Shown piece after piece: positions 53,674 to 62,630 of a DNA stretch of 64,000 nucleotides (position 1 is its first letter; each line of letters begins with the position of its first letter). The notes beneath the pieces were generated by a model. The model worked only from the letters and a program-made list of their open reading frames with translations. It searched no databases and was not told where the DNA came from. The translations under genes and the position numbers were made by a program. Source of the stretch: G964291335 sp964291335 (GTDB lineage: Bacteria > Chloroflexota > Dehalococcoidia > Lucifugimonadales > UBA3495); the NCBI GenBank assembly GCA_964291335.2, contig OZ219748.1, positions 2,108,001 through 2,172,000 of the forward strand, given 5' to 3'.

Positions 53674-54606
53674 ATGCGAGCATTGATTATTGCGGCGGTA
53701 CTGGTGGTAATCAGCCTGGTACTCCTGCGCCAGTCCCTTTACATCGTGGATGAAACCCAGCAGGTCATCATCCTGCGCTTCAACGAGGTAATCAACACCC
53801 ACCGCAGCCCCGGCTTGTACGTGAAGGCCCCCTTCGTGGACACCATAGTTACCTTCGATAAGCGGGTACTGCGCATCGACGCTCCGGCGGCTTCGATGCC
53901 CGATAAGGAAAAGCAGAACCTGATTATTGATTCCTATGCCCGTTACCGGATCGTTGACCCGGTACAGTTCCGCAAGACGCTCCAGACCGAAAACAATGCC
54001 AGCAGCCGCCTGGGGGACATCGTAACCTCTACCCTGCGCGACCGGGTGGCGCAGCGCAACCGTTTTGAGATTATCGGCTCCGAGCCGATTGTGGACGAAC
54101 TCGGCAACCCGGTGGAAGATGATGAGGGTTTGCCCCTTTTCGAAGGCCGGAATACCCGCAATGAAATCCTGACCGAAGTGCTGAACGGGGTGCGGGTACT
54201 AACCCAGGAACAGGATTTCGGCATCGAAATTCTCGACGTGCGCATCAAGCGGGCCGACTTCCCCGAATCGGTTACGCCCAGCATCTATACCCGTATGCGG
54301 GCGGAACGCAACCGCATCGCCACCCGGTTCCGCGCCGAAGGGCAGGAGGAAGACCTGAAAATCCGGGCGGTGGCCAACCGGGAACGGGAGATAATCCTCG
54401 CCAAAGCCGAGCAGGAAGGCAACGAAATACGGGGCGCCGGCGAGGCCGAGGCCATCCGCATACTGGCCGAAGCCCTCAACGAAGACCCGGACTTTTTCGC
54501 TTTCCAGCGCAGCCTGGAGGCTTACCAGAAGTTCCTCAGCGAACAGGATACCCTTATCCTGTCATCGGACGAGAATATCTTCCAGTTCCTGAGCGCCCCC
54601 GAATAG
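53674..54606 (+). CDS. hflC: Membrane protease regulator HflC
   Basis: The 310-residue product is the HflC partner. An N-terminal membrane helix (LIIAAVLVVISLVLLRQSLY) leads into the SPFH core (VDETQQVIILRFNEVI, then SPGLYVKAPFVDTIVTFDKR). The family run DVRIKRADFPESVTPSIYTR precedes the C-terminal helix with RMRAERNRIATRFRAEGQEE. It forms the alternating HflK-HflC cage at the inner membrane. An insert (GNPVEDDEGLPLFEGRN, about residues 145-161) lies in the middle of the core. Probably the second gene of the hflKC operon. Confidence 0.92.
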   Translation: MRALIIAAVLVVISLVLLRQSLYIVDETQQVIILRFNEVINTHRSPGLYVKAPFVDTIVTFDKRVLRIDAPAASMPDKEKQNLIIDSYARYRIVDPVQFRKTLQTENNASSRLGDIVTSTLRDRVAQRNRFEIIGSEPIVDELGNPVEDDEGLPLFEGRNTRNEILTEVLNGVRVLTQEQDFGIEILDVRIKRADFPESVTPSIYTRMRAERNRIATRFRAEGQEEDLKIRAVANREREIILAKAEQEGNEIRGAGEAEAIRILAEALNEDPDFFAFQRSLEAYQKFLSEQDTLILSSDENIFQFLSAPE

Positions 54607-54731
54607 CACCTTTAAGGCCGGCAGCCGGTAGGCGGCAGCAACCCGGAAATGCTTCGGGCGCCGCCCTGGCCAACCTGCCGCCATTTTTAGGGTCGTTAAA
54701 AAGGAACGCGCAGACTGCCCAGGGAGCCCGA

Positions 54732-55886
54732 ATGAAACTGCATGAGTATCAGGCAAAGGAGATTTTTGCCCGCTATGGCATCCCGACGCCCCGGGGCATT
54801 CTGGCCGGCACGCCGGAAGAGACCCGTCAGGCCGTTCAGGAGTTGGGAGGCCAGGGGGTGGTAAAAGTTCAGGTTCACGCCGGCGGCCGGGGCCTGGCCG
54901 GCGGGATAAAGGTGGTTCGCTCGCCGGCGGAAGCCGAAGAAGCGGCCCGGGGCTTCCTGGGGCGCCGCCTGGTTACCCGCCAGACCGACGCCCGGGGGGT
55001 GCCGGTCAATTCGCTGCTGGTAGAAGAATTGGCTGACATTCGGCAGGAACTGTATGTGGCCCTGACTATGGATCGGGGCTTTCAGGGGCCGGTGATGCTT
55101 GTCAGCGCCGCCGGCGGCATGGACATTGAAGAGGTGGCCGCCAACCGGCCGGAGGATATTCATACCGAACCCATTGAGCCGGTATTGGGGCTGATGCCTT
55201 ACCAAACCCGGCGCATGGCCGCCCGCCTGGGACTGGAACCGGCCCAGGCAGGCCCGGCTGCCCGGCTGTTGAATGCCCTTTATAAAATCTTCTGCGATAA
55301 CGACTGCTCCCTGCTGGAAATTAACCCGTTGATAATCACCGGAGACGATCGGATGGTGGCCCTGGACGCCAAAATGGAGCTTGAGGATGACGCCCTGTTC
55401 CGCCATGCTGACCTGAAGGAGCTGCGGGACCGTTCTCAAGAGGACGACCTGGAGGCCAGGGCCGGCGATCACGAAATCGCTTACGTCAATCTGGAAGGCA
55501 GCGTGGGCTGTCTGGTCAATGGCGCCGGCCTGGCCATGGCTACTTTGGATGTAACCAACGCCGCCGGAGCCTCCCCGGCCAACTTTCTGGACGTAGGCGG
55601 TGGCGCTGAAGCCGAGAAAGTAGCTACCGCTGTAGGCATCATCCTCTCCGACCCCAAGGTGGACCGGGTGTTGGTCAACATTTTTGGCGGTATTCTGCGC
55701 TGCGACGTGGCCGCCCAGGGTATTGTAATGGCCTTCCAGCGCCACCAGTCCCGCCTGCCCCTGATTGTGCGAATGCTGGGCACCAGCGTGGCCGAGGGCA
55801 AGGAAATTCTGCAATCTTCCTCGCTGAACGTAACCTTCGCCGAAACTTTAACCGAGGCCGCCGAGGCGGTTCGCCAGGCGGCATAA
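54732..55886 (+). CDS. sucC: Succinyl-CoA synthetase, beta subunit
   Basis: This 384-residue protein is the nucleotide-binding subunit of succinyl-CoA synthetase, which makes ATP or GTP from succinyl-CoA in the TCA cycle. It has the ATP-grasp domain from MKLHEYQAKEIFARYGIPTP through GGRGLAGGIKVVRSPAEAEE, LEINPLIITGDDRMVALDAK and VNLEGSVGCLVNGAGLAMAT, and the C-terminal CoA-ligase domain (NIFGGILRCDVAAQGI). GGGAG precedes the ATG. It is followed after 24 bases by sucD, as usual. Confidence 0.96.
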   Translation: MKLHEYQAKEIFARYGIPTPRGILAGTPEETRQAVQELGGQGVVKVQVHAGGRGLAGGIKVVRSPAEAEEAARGFLGRRLVTRQTDARGVPVNSLLVEELADIRQELYVALTMDRGFQGPVMLVSAAGGMDIEEVAANRPEDIHTEPIEPVLGLMPYQTRRMAARLGLEPAQAGPAARLLNALYKIFCDNDCSLLEINPLIITGDDRMVALDAKMELEDDALFRHADLKELRDRSQEDDLEARAGDHEIAYVNLEGSVGCLVNGAGLAMATLDVTNAAGASPANFLDVGGGAEAEKVATAVGIILSDPKVDRVLVNIFGGILRCDVAAQGIVMAFQRHQSRLPLIVRMLGTSVAEGKEILQSSSLNVTFAETLTEAAEAVRQAA

Positions 55887-55910
55887 CACTAACCAGGAGC
55901 GGTCAGGACC

Positions 55911-56795
55911 ATGGGCATTCTTCTTAACGAAGCTTCCCGTATCGTCGTCCAGGGCATTACCGGGCGGGAAGGGAGCTTCCATGCCCGGGCCAGTATGGCC
56001 TACGGCGCCAACGTGGTGGCCGGGGTTACCCCCGGACGAGGCGGCCAGCTTTTCGATGAAAAGGTTCCCGTCTTCAATTCCATGACCGCGGCAGTGCAGG
56101 AAACCGGGGCTAACGTTTCGCTGATTTTTGTGCCTCCGCCCTTCGCCCCCGACGCCATCGTGGAAGCCGCCGACGCCGGTGTCCCTCTGATTGCCTGCAT
56201 TACCGAGGGGGTGCCAGTGCAGGACATGGCCAGGGTTGTCCGCTGCCTGGAACGCCGGCCAGCGGTGCGCCTCATCGGCCCCAACTGCCCGGGGATGATT
56301 AACCCCGGCGCCCGCTGCAAGGCCGGAATTATGCCGGGGCATATCCACCTGCCCGGCCGGGTAGGGGTGGTCTCCCGCAGCGGCACGCTTACCTACGAAG
56401 CCGTGGGGCAATTAACCAGCCGCAGCATCGGCCAATCCAGTTGCGTTGGCATTGGCGGCGACCCGATTATCGGCACCAGTTTCTCGGAAATTCTGCGGCT
56501 GTACGAGGCTGACCCGGAAACGGACCTGATTGTATTCATCGGCGAGATTGGCGGAACCATGGAGCAGGAGGCGGCAGCCTGCATCAAGGCTGAAATCAGC
56601 AAGCCGGTATGCAGCCTCATCGTCGGGGCTACGGCGCCGCCAGGCAAGCGGATGGGACACGCCGGCGCCATAATTACCGGCGACAGCGCGCGAGCCGAAG
56701 CCAAGGTGTCCGCCATGCGCGACGCCGGCGCCCGTATTATCCCCACCCCGGCAGACATCGGCGCCACCGTGCAGAAGACGCTGGCCGGAAAATAG
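55911..56795 (+). CDS. sucD: Succinyl-CoA synthetase, alpha subunit
   Basis: This 294-residue subunit binds CoA and holds the phosphohistidine. The CoA-binding fold opens with VVQGITGREGSFHARASM. VVSRSGTLTYEAVGQLT and GIGGDPIIGTSFSEIL are conserved, and the catalytic histidine lies in KRMGHAGAIITGDS. AGGAGCG precedes the ATG. With sucC it forms an alpha-beta unit; the operon ends in the hairpin at 56842. Confidence 0.96.
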   Translation: MGILLNEASRIVVQGITGREGSFHARASMAYGANVVAGVTPGRGGQLFDEKVPVFNSMTAAVQETGANVSLIFVPPPFAPDAIVEAADAGVPLIACITEGVPVQDMARVVRCLERRPAVRLIGPNCPGMINPGARCKAGIMPGHIHLPGRVGVVSRSGTLTYEAVGQLTSRSIGQSSCVGIGGDPIIGTSFSEILRLYEADPETDLIVFIGEIGGTMEQEAAACIKAEISKPVCSLIVGATAPPGKRMGHAGAIITGDSARAEAKVSAMRDAGARIIPTPADIGATVQKTLAGK

Positions 56796-56808
56796 CGGCG
56801 GGTAATTG

Positions 56809-56838
56809 TTGACAATGGCTGCTTGAAAGCGGTAAAGT
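56809..56838 (+). promoter_or_regulatory. Candidate promoter ahead of the 56842 hairpin
   Basis: A perfect TTGACA and TAAAGT are 18 bases apart in the sucD-selB gap. The expected start of transcription would fall at the long hairpin, with no gene on this strand behind it, so either this is a small-RNA promoter or a chance match. Confidence 0.35.
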
Positions 56839-56841
56839 TAA

Positions 56842-56888
56842 CCGGCAGCCAGACGTGATACCCGGCGGGAATCACAACTGGCTGCCGG
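56842..56888. terminator. Long two-step hairpin between sucD and selB
   Basis: The outer stem CCGGCAGCCAG pairs perfectly with CTGGCTGCCGG, and an inner stem GTGAT pairs with ATCAC, leaving an 11-base loop. It lies between convergent genes and is followed by GTTTCT on the plus strand and T-rich sequence on the minus strand (TTAACTTT), so it can serve both as terminator and as the body of a small RNA. Confidence 0.6.
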
Positions 56889-56944
56889 GCGTTTCTGAAA
56901 CAATTTCCTCCGGCCCATTCAGTTCTACAGCAGTGTAGTTCCCC

Positions 56945-58810
56945 CTACCGCAGCACCCGTTCATCCCCGACGCGCCGGGTAATGCGCTGCTGGTCCAGGT
57001 ATTCCAGCAACGGCAGAATGTATTTGCGGCTGGTGTTAAACATGGTTCGGGCATCGGCAACGGTTATGCTGCCCTTTTCCTTCAGGTGCGCCACAATCGC
57101 CTCGGTTAATTCCCGGTAGGCTGCGGCGGCAAACACCACCGATTCGTTAACCTTTACCACCTTGCCGGCATCAATCAACACGCCCAGCAGTTCCGGTTCC
57201 AGGCGTTCTTCCGTCGGCGGGGCATAGGGTTCCCGCTCCAGCAAGGCCAGGTATGCCGCCGCCTGTTGTTCCATCTCCCCGGTCAGCGAAACCCGATGGT
57301 CGGGCAGGCGCAGCTGCTGCCCCTCCTCCACCAGAAATTCCTCGTCCGTTAACCGGGCCAGCGCCTTCAGGTAAACGCTTTGCGAGAGCCCGGTACGGCT
57401 CCGGATTTCCTGGGCAGGAGCGCCCCGGCGCAGGGGGTGCCGGTTATGGTAGGTTTGCAGCGCCACCCGCACCTTGCTCTTCAGAATGTCCCAGCCCTGG
57501 GCGGTATAAACCACCGCATCACTCTCCCGCGACCGGTCGCCCAGCATTATCAGCTCCCCGCTTTCTGACAGGGACCTGGCCCTTTCCAGGCATTCCTGGA
57601 CGGAAAGGTTGCTGCGCCGGGACAAGGCATTCAGGTCGCAGGGCCCCCACTGGTCGGCGATGCTGTGGATAATGTCCTCGCCGGTGCCCTGGTCCAGCAG
57701 CATTAACTGCTCAATAGTTTCCGGGTTGAAGCGACGGTGCCGCCTCTGAGGAGCCGGATTCACCACCTGCCCGCCGCCCAGAGTATCCTCGGCAGAACGA
57801 AGGACGAAAAAGTCGCCTTTTACCATCGGCATCGGGGCGTCCAGCAGCAACTGAACCCACCCTTCCTGACCGGGATTCAGTCGGTCGGCATCCAGCAGCC
57901 GCACTCGGGCGGTGGTCTCTCCGGTAAACAGATGAAAGGTAACGCCGGCGTTGTGGCGCAGGGAATGCGGAGCGCCTTTGACCATACGCAGCCGGGCGTC
58001 CAGGCGGCGGGTAGCTGTCAGCCAACCCGGGATGGTTACAAACTCGCCCCGCTGGATGTCTGAACGGGCGATACCGGACAGGTTGACCGCCAGCCGAACC
58101 CCCGGGTCGCTCTGCTCTACCCGTTCCTTATGGCTTTGCATGCCCCGAATGCGTCCGCGCATCCCGGAGGGGGCCAATTCCACTTCCTGCCCCACGGCAA
58201 AAACGCCGTCAATCAGGGTGCCGGTAACCACGGTGCCAAAGCCGGCTATGGAAAAGCAGCGATCTACCGGAAGCCGCGGCCGACCCAGGTCGCGGCGCGG
58301 CCCGGTCTGGTCGAGAATGTCGTCAATGGCCTCCTTCAGCTCGGCCAACCCGGCGCCGGTGTAGGCTGAAACCCCCAGCATGGGACAGCCCGCGAAGGAA
58401 GTGCCGGACACGGCATCCTCCACCTCTGCCTTGACCAGTTCCACCAACTCCGCATCCGCCAGGTCGCTCTTGGTAACCACCACCAGCCCCCGTTGAATCT
58501 GTAGAATATCCAGAATGGCCAGATGCTCCCGGGTCTGCTGCATCACGCTTTCATCGGCGGCCACAATCAGAAGGGCCAGGTCAATCGCCCCCACGCCGGC
58601 CAGCATGTTCTTGATGAAGCGTTCATGGCCCGGCACGTCCACGATGCTGACCTCGCGACCACTGGGCAGGGTCAGCCAGGCAAAACCCAGGTCAACGGTC
58701 ATCTCCCGCTCTTTTTCTTCGGGCAGACGGTCCGGGTCAATGTCGGTCAGGGCCTTGACCAGGGTGGATTTGCCATGGTCCACATGGCCGGCAGTGCCAA
58801 TAACGTACAT
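56945..58810 (-). CDS. selB: Selenocysteine-specific translation elongation factor SelB
   Basis: This 621-residue GTPase delivers selenocysteinyl-tRNA to UGA codons followed by a SECIS element. The EF-Tu-like G domain has GTAGHVDHGKST, SIVDVPGHERF and VVTKSD. The effector region reads EEKEREMTVDLGFAWL. The C-terminal part carries the winged-helix repeats that bind SECIS RNA (NALSRRSNLSVQECLERARS and the final KEKGSITVADARTMFNTSRK). Start ATG 58810 is preferred over a TTG 15 bases upstream. No selA, selD, selC tRNA or selenoprotein gene is visible in the window. Confidence 0.94.
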   Translation of the reverse strand: MYVIGTAGHVDHGKSTLVKALTDIDPDRLPEEKEREMTVDLGFAWLTLPSGREVSIVDVPGHERFIKNMLAGVGAIDLALLIVAADESVMQQTREHLAILDILQIQRGLVVVTKSDLADAELVELVKAEVEDAVSGTSFAGCPMLGVSAYTGAGLAELKEAIDDILDQTGPRRDLGRPRLPVDRCFSIAGFGTVVTGTLIDGVFAVGQEVELAPSGMRGRIRGMQSHKERVEQSDPGVRLAVNLSGIARSDIQRGEFVTIPGWLTATRRLDARLRMVKGAPHSLRHNAGVTFHLFTGETTARVRLLDADRLNPGQEGWVQLLLDAPMPMVKGDFFVLRSAEDTLGGGQVVNPAPQRRHRRFNPETIEQLMLLDQGTGEDIIHSIADQWGPCDLNALSRRSNLSVQECLERARSLSESGELIMLGDRSRESDAVVYTAQGWDILKSKVRVALQTYHNRHPLRRGAPAQEIRSRTGLSQSVYLKALARLTDEEFLVEEGQQLRLPDHRVSLTGEMEQQAAAYLALLEREPYAPPTEERLEPELLGVLIDAGKVVKVNESVVFAAAAYRELTEAIVAHLKEKGSITVADARTMFNTSRKYILPLLEYLDQQRITRRVGDERVLR

Positions 58811-59017
58811 AGCAGGCGACCTCAAAAAAGGGAAGTGAAATTATTCTACACGACCGGGCAATCGCAGCTGCCTAACCTGACCGGCCGGTTGGCCTTGCCG
58901 ATTCGTTTTCTGCCGTAACCGCAGCGCTGGCATATTGAGCGCTGACACTGCGGTAAGGTATAGTGAGCCGGCGCGCCACAGCCAGGGAAAAGAAGGCAGG
59001 AAGCAAACCGGCAAAGC

Positions 59018-59707
59018 ATGAACCTTCAAGAGGCATTGCAGCAACTGGAGCAGCTGGGAACCGCCCGGAATCGCAAGGTTTACCGTCGGCACGGCGTCGG
59101 TGAGAACATGTTCGGCGTCAGCTACGCCAATCAGAACAAACTGGCTAAAACTATCCGGCGCAACCACTCACTGGCCCGGGAACTATGGTTAACCGGCAAC
59201 CACGATGCCCGCATTCTGGCCACCATGGTTGCTGACCCGGCCCAGGCCGACACTTCTTTACTGGAAGCATGGGCTGGCGACCTGGATAGTTATGTGGTTA
59301 CGGATGCCTTCGCCGGCTTTGTGGGCAAGACCGACCTGGCCTATGCCAGGTCGGAGGAGTGGCGCGCATCGGAAAGTGAATGGGTGGGGCGCGCCGGCTG
59401 GCTGCTAATGGCCCAGCTGGCTATGAAGCGTCAGGATTTGCCCGACAGCTACTTCCTGGAGCAGTTGGCAACCATCGAGCGGGAAATCCACGCCCGCCGG
59501 AATCGGGTTCGGGACGCAATGAACTCGGCCCTGATTGCCATTGGTATCCGCAGCCAGGCCCTGCAGGAACCGGCGCTGGCCGCCGCCGCTCGCATCGGCA
59601 AGGTGGCAGTGGACCACGGGGAAACCGGCTGCAAGACCCCCGACGCTGCCGATTACATCCGCCGCACCCTGGCCCGGCGGCAAAAGAAAACCGGCGGCAG
59701 CCAATAA
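59018..59707 (+). CDS. AlkD-like DNA alkylation repair protein
   Basis: The 229-residue all-helical protein resembles the HEAT-like repeat DNA glycosylases of the AlkC/AlkD group, which remove 3-methyladenine and related bases. Recognisable runs are NMFGVSYANQNKLAKTIRRN, LARELWLTGNHDARILATMV, LLEAWAGDLDSYVVTDAFAG and AWRASESEW-like EEWRASESEWVGRAGW. The aspartate of the fold lies in LDSYVVTD. It is likely soluble and monomeric. The spacer upstream (58811-59017) holds a TATAGT-like -10 near 58960. Confidence 0.8.
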   Translation: MNLQEALQQLEQLGTARNRKVYRRHGVGENMFGVSYANQNKLAKTIRRNHSLARELWLTGNHDARILATMVADPAQADTSLLEAWAGDLDSYVVTDAFAGFVGKTDLAYARSEEWRASESEWVGRAGWLLMAQLAMKRQDLPDSYFLEQLATIEREIHARRNRVRDAMNSALIAIGIRSQALQEPALAAAARIGKVAVDHGETGCKTPDAADYIRRTLARRQKKTGGSQ

Positions 59708-59784
59708 CCCGGCCGCCCCCCGGAAAGCCGGCACTGGCTGCGCTGCAACCGTCCGACATTCAGCCGGCCCAGCAGCCAACTCGC

Positions 59785-59810
59785 TGAACCCGGCCATCAG
59801 GCCGGGTTCA
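59785..59810. terminator. Perfect hairpin between convergent genes
   Basis: TGAACCCGGCC and GGCCGGGTTCA form an 11-base perfect stem with loop ATCA, between the AlkD-like gene and the RCC1-repeat gene. No T-run follows on either strand. Confidence 0.5.
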
Positions 59811-59838
59811 GCTACTGCCTCGCTCCGCCGGGCCAGGG

Positions 59839-61251
59839 CTAGGGGAGCAGGTCTTCCGGAGGGTTGGCCTGCCCCAGGTAATTCTCGCCCCAGCAGACTA
59901 CTACCCCGTTAACCCGCAGGGCGCAGGCATGGCTTTCGCCACTGGCTACGGCGACGAATCCGCTGCGTTCCGTTGGTTTCAGCGCGCGGGTTACTTCCCG
60001 GCCCCAACAGGATATGGCGTTGTCGGTGGTACGCACGGCGCAAGTGAAATCCTTTCCGCTGCTGATGTCCAGATATTCTTCAAATTCCGGCGGTTCATCC
60101 AGCTGGTAAAGACTGTTGCCCCAGCAAAGAGCAGTCCCGTCCTCCCGCAAGCCGCAGATGTGTTCTGAGCCGCTCTCAATTTGCACCAGCCGTTCCCCCT
60201 CCGGAACCTCCAGTTGCTTGGCGCTGTTACTTCCCCAGCAATGCACCGAGCCGTCAGCCCGCAAAGCGCAGGCAAATTCGTCGCCGCTGGAAATTGCCGT
60301 GAAGGTTTCTTTTCGGGGGGTATCCGAAACCTGACCGCGGTTGTCCGACCCCCAGCATACGGCGACGCCATCGAGCTTCAGCCCGCATACGTGGTCTTCG
60401 CCGCTGCTGATAGCTTGCAGTCGCAGCCCTCTTTCCGGGGTCAGACTATAGGCGCGAAGCTCACCCCAACAGTAAGGGGTATAACCCTGGTCGTCTTCAT
60501 CTTGCAGGCTGCAAGTGAACTCTCCGCCGGCGCTCACCTGGGCAAAGCTGAAATCGAATGGAGCATCCAGCTGTTGGCTAATGTTGCTTCCCCAGCAGCG
60601 AACTGAATTATCCGCATACCGGGCGCAGTTATGGGCCCTTCCGGCGCTAAGCTCCACAATCCGGTTTTCCGGCAACGGGGCCGCCGTCGCCGTTGGGCTG
60701 GGAACCGGTTCGGGGGTATGAACCGGCTCCGGGGTATCCGTGGCAACCGGCGCAGCGTCCGGCGTCGCCGTGGGCGCCGGCTCCGGGGTCGGAATGGCGG
60801 TTGGCGCCGGCTCCGGGGTTGGTGTGGCGGTTGGCGCCGGCTGCGGGGTCGGCGTGGCGGTTGGCGCCGGCTCTGGCGTGGGTTCCGGTTCCGGGCCAGG
60901 TTCACCCCCAGACCCGGCGTCCGGCTCCGCTTCTGGTTCCGCAGCGGGTTCCCCGGTGGCGGTGGGGCCTGGCGGCGGAGTAGTGGCCGCCGCCTCGGCG
61001 GCCAACGCCTGCGCTACCGCCGCCGCCACGGTGGCTTCAATATCGGGCGTGTCGGCCGGCGCCGGAACCGGCGTGGCAGTGGGGGCAGCCGTGGCAACCG
61101 GAACCGGCGTGGCGGTGGAAACCGGCGCTGGCTCAGCCCCGCAGGCTGCCGCCAGGGTAATCAGCAAACCGGCAGCAGCTATGAAAAGCGATTGACGCCA
61201 GCCAGTTCCGGCAGGCAACGGACAAAAGGCCCTTAACTGGTTCATATTCAT
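59839..61251 (-). CDS. RCC1-repeat lipoprotein
   Basis: This 470-residue lipoprotein has a signal peptide ending in the lipobox LITLAAAC. A long Pro/Thr/Glu/Ala-rich linker follows (about residues 35-200, with PTPEPAPTATPTPEPAPTA). Seven RCC1-like repeats make up the rest, each with a conserved Cys-x-x-Cys-type pair and Trp-Gly (SVRCWGSN, VAVCWGSDN, SVHCWGSNS, ALCWGNS, ISCWGRE, VVCWGEN). Such repeats fold as a seven-bladed propeller, usually for protein binding. It is exposed outside the membrane; the ligand is unknown. ATG 61251 fits the AGGAGAG site better than an earlier TTG. Confidence 0.85.
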   Translation of the reverse strand: MNMNQLRAFCPLPAGTGWRQSLFIAAAGLLITLAAACGAEPAPVSTATPVPVATAAPTATPVPAPADTPDIEATVAAAVAQALAAEAAATTPPPGPTATGEPAAEPEAEPDAGSGGEPGPEPEPTPEPAPTATPTPQPAPTATPTPEPAPTAIPTPEPAPTATPDAAPVATDTPEPVHTPEPVPSPTATAAPLPENRIVELSAGRAHNCARYADNSVRCWGSNISQQLDAPFDFSFAQVSAGGEFTCSLQDEDDQGYTPYCWGELRAYSLTPERGLRLQAISSGEDHVCGLKLDGVAVCWGSDNRGQVSDTPRKETFTAISSGDEFACALRADGSVHCWGSNSAKQLEVPEGERLVQIESGSEHICGLREDGTALCWGNSLYQLDEPPEFEEYLDISSGKDFTCAVRTTDNAISCWGREVTRALKPTERSGFVAVASGESHACALRVNGVVVCWGENYLGQANPPEDLLP

Positions 61252-61367
61252 TAAACTATCCAACTCTCCTCGCCTGGAATAATTGACCCCGTGAAATACA
61301 CCCGGCCCTTAATGATTGGCTGCACGGAAAGGCCGGTTTATCCGGTCAGGAAAACAGCGGCGCATTT

Positions 61368-62627
61368 TCAATCCAGGAAACGGGTAAAAACCTGGTTGGC
61401 TATCAGGTAGGTGGAAGGGGTAAGGCGAAGCCGCCGCCCTTCCCATTCCAGCATCCCCAGTTCGACCAGCTCCGCCAGCTGCGCCTGGTACTTTTCGGCC
61501 AGGTTCACCCCCAGCCGGGCTGATGCCTGGGCCACGTCCAACCCGTCCAGCAAACGCAGGCCCAGGAACATGGTCTCTGCCGCCTGCAACTCGGGGGAAA
61601 GGCTCTCGTAGCCACCCACCGGGCCGACGCCGGCCAGCCAGGAACCGGTTAACTCGGTCAGCAGCGCCGGGGCGCTCCCGGCCCAATCCGCAACCGCAGT
61701 GATGTAATGACGGGGCGAATCCAGGTTCCAGAAGCGGTAGCCGCCCAGGCCGGAATGGGCGCCCGGCCCGGCGCCCAGGAAAGCCCGATTCTGCCAATAG
61801 GCCAGATTATGGCGCGAGGCCCGTCCCGGCATGGCCCAGTTGGAGATTTCATAGTGCTGGTAGCCAGCCTGGGCCAGCAGCTCCCGGGCATACTGATACA
61901 TATCCGCCGCCAGATCCGGGTCGGGCTGCGGCATATGCCCCTGTTCCACCCAGCGGTGCAAGGGCGTCCCTTCCTCCAGGGTAAGGCAATACAGCGAAAT
62001 GTGGGACGGTTCCAGGGAGGCCAGCCGCAGCAGGGTCTCCTGCCATTGGGTCAGCGTCTGCCGGGGCAGGCCGTACATCAAATCCAGGTTTACGTTGTCA
62101 AAACCGGCTTGACGCGCCGCCCGAAAGGCGGCCATTGCCTGGCCGGCGTCGTGGCGGCGGCCCAGCAGCGCCAGCAAGTCGTTATCCAGGCTTTGCACCC
62201 CAATGCTGAGGCGGTTAACGCCCTGGGCCAGCAGGCTTTCCGCCCGGCAAACATTCAGGTCGCCGGGGTTGGCTTCAATGGTTACCTCTGCGCCGGCGCG
62301 CAATGGAAAGGAGGCCGGCAGGGCAGCGATAATGTCTCCAATGGCGCCGGGGGGCAGGTAAGAAGGCGTGCCGCCGCCGAAAAAAACGGTGTTGGCCGCC
62401 GGATGCCCCAGAACCTGCCCCCAGGCCGTCAACTCCGTGGTCAGGGCCTTCCGGAAAGGCGTCATAAGCCTTTCAATGCCCTGGTAGGTATTGAAGTCGC
62501 AGTATGGACACTTGGTCTGGCAAAAGGGCACGTGAATATAGACGGACAAGCCTTCAGCAGCCCAGGCTGGGGTTAAGCCGTCGGGACGGTACGCCGGCAG
62601 GGCAGCGCCGGCCGGGGAAGTTACCAT
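61368..62627 (-). CDS. hemW: Radical SAM haem chaperone HemW (or coproporphyrinogen dehydrogenase-like)
   Basis: The 419-residue protein belongs to the HemN/HemW group. The 4Fe-4S motif is CQTKCPYCDFNTY near residue 37, preceded by LSVYIHVPF. The SAM motif GGGTPSYLPP and the run RLSIGVQSLDNDLLALLGR are conserved, and the HemN C-terminal domain is present. Its shorter N-terminus, lacking the second cysteine cluster of HemN, favours HemW, a haem-transferring chaperone. It follows the YkvA-like gene by three bases on the same strand. Confidence 0.87.
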   Translation of the reverse strand: MVTSPAGAALPAYRPDGLTPAWAAEGLSVYIHVPFCQTKCPYCDFNTYQGIERLMTPFRKALTTELTAWGQVLGHPAANTVFFGGGTPSYLPPGAIGDIIAALPASFPLRAGAEVTIEANPGDLNVCRAESLLAQGVNRLSIGVQSLDNDLLALLGRRHDAGQAMAAFRAARQAGFDNVNLDLMYGLPRQTLTQWQETLLRLASLEPSHISLYCLTLEEGTPLHRWVEQGHMPQPDPDLAADMYQYARELLAQAGYQHYEISNWAMPGRASRHNLAYWQNRAFLGAGPGAHSGLGGYRFWNLDSPRHYITAVADWAGSAPALLTELTGSWLAGVGPVGGYESLSPELQAAETMFLGLRLLDGLDVAQASARLGVNLAEKYQAQLAELVELGMLEWEGRRLRLTPSTYLIANQVFTRFLD

Positions 62628-62630
62628 GGC

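Noticed and set aside
56800..59017. A tRNA-Sec gene near selB
   Set aside because: I looked for a long acceptor/T-stem tRNA with TCA anticodon on both strands around selB and saw none.
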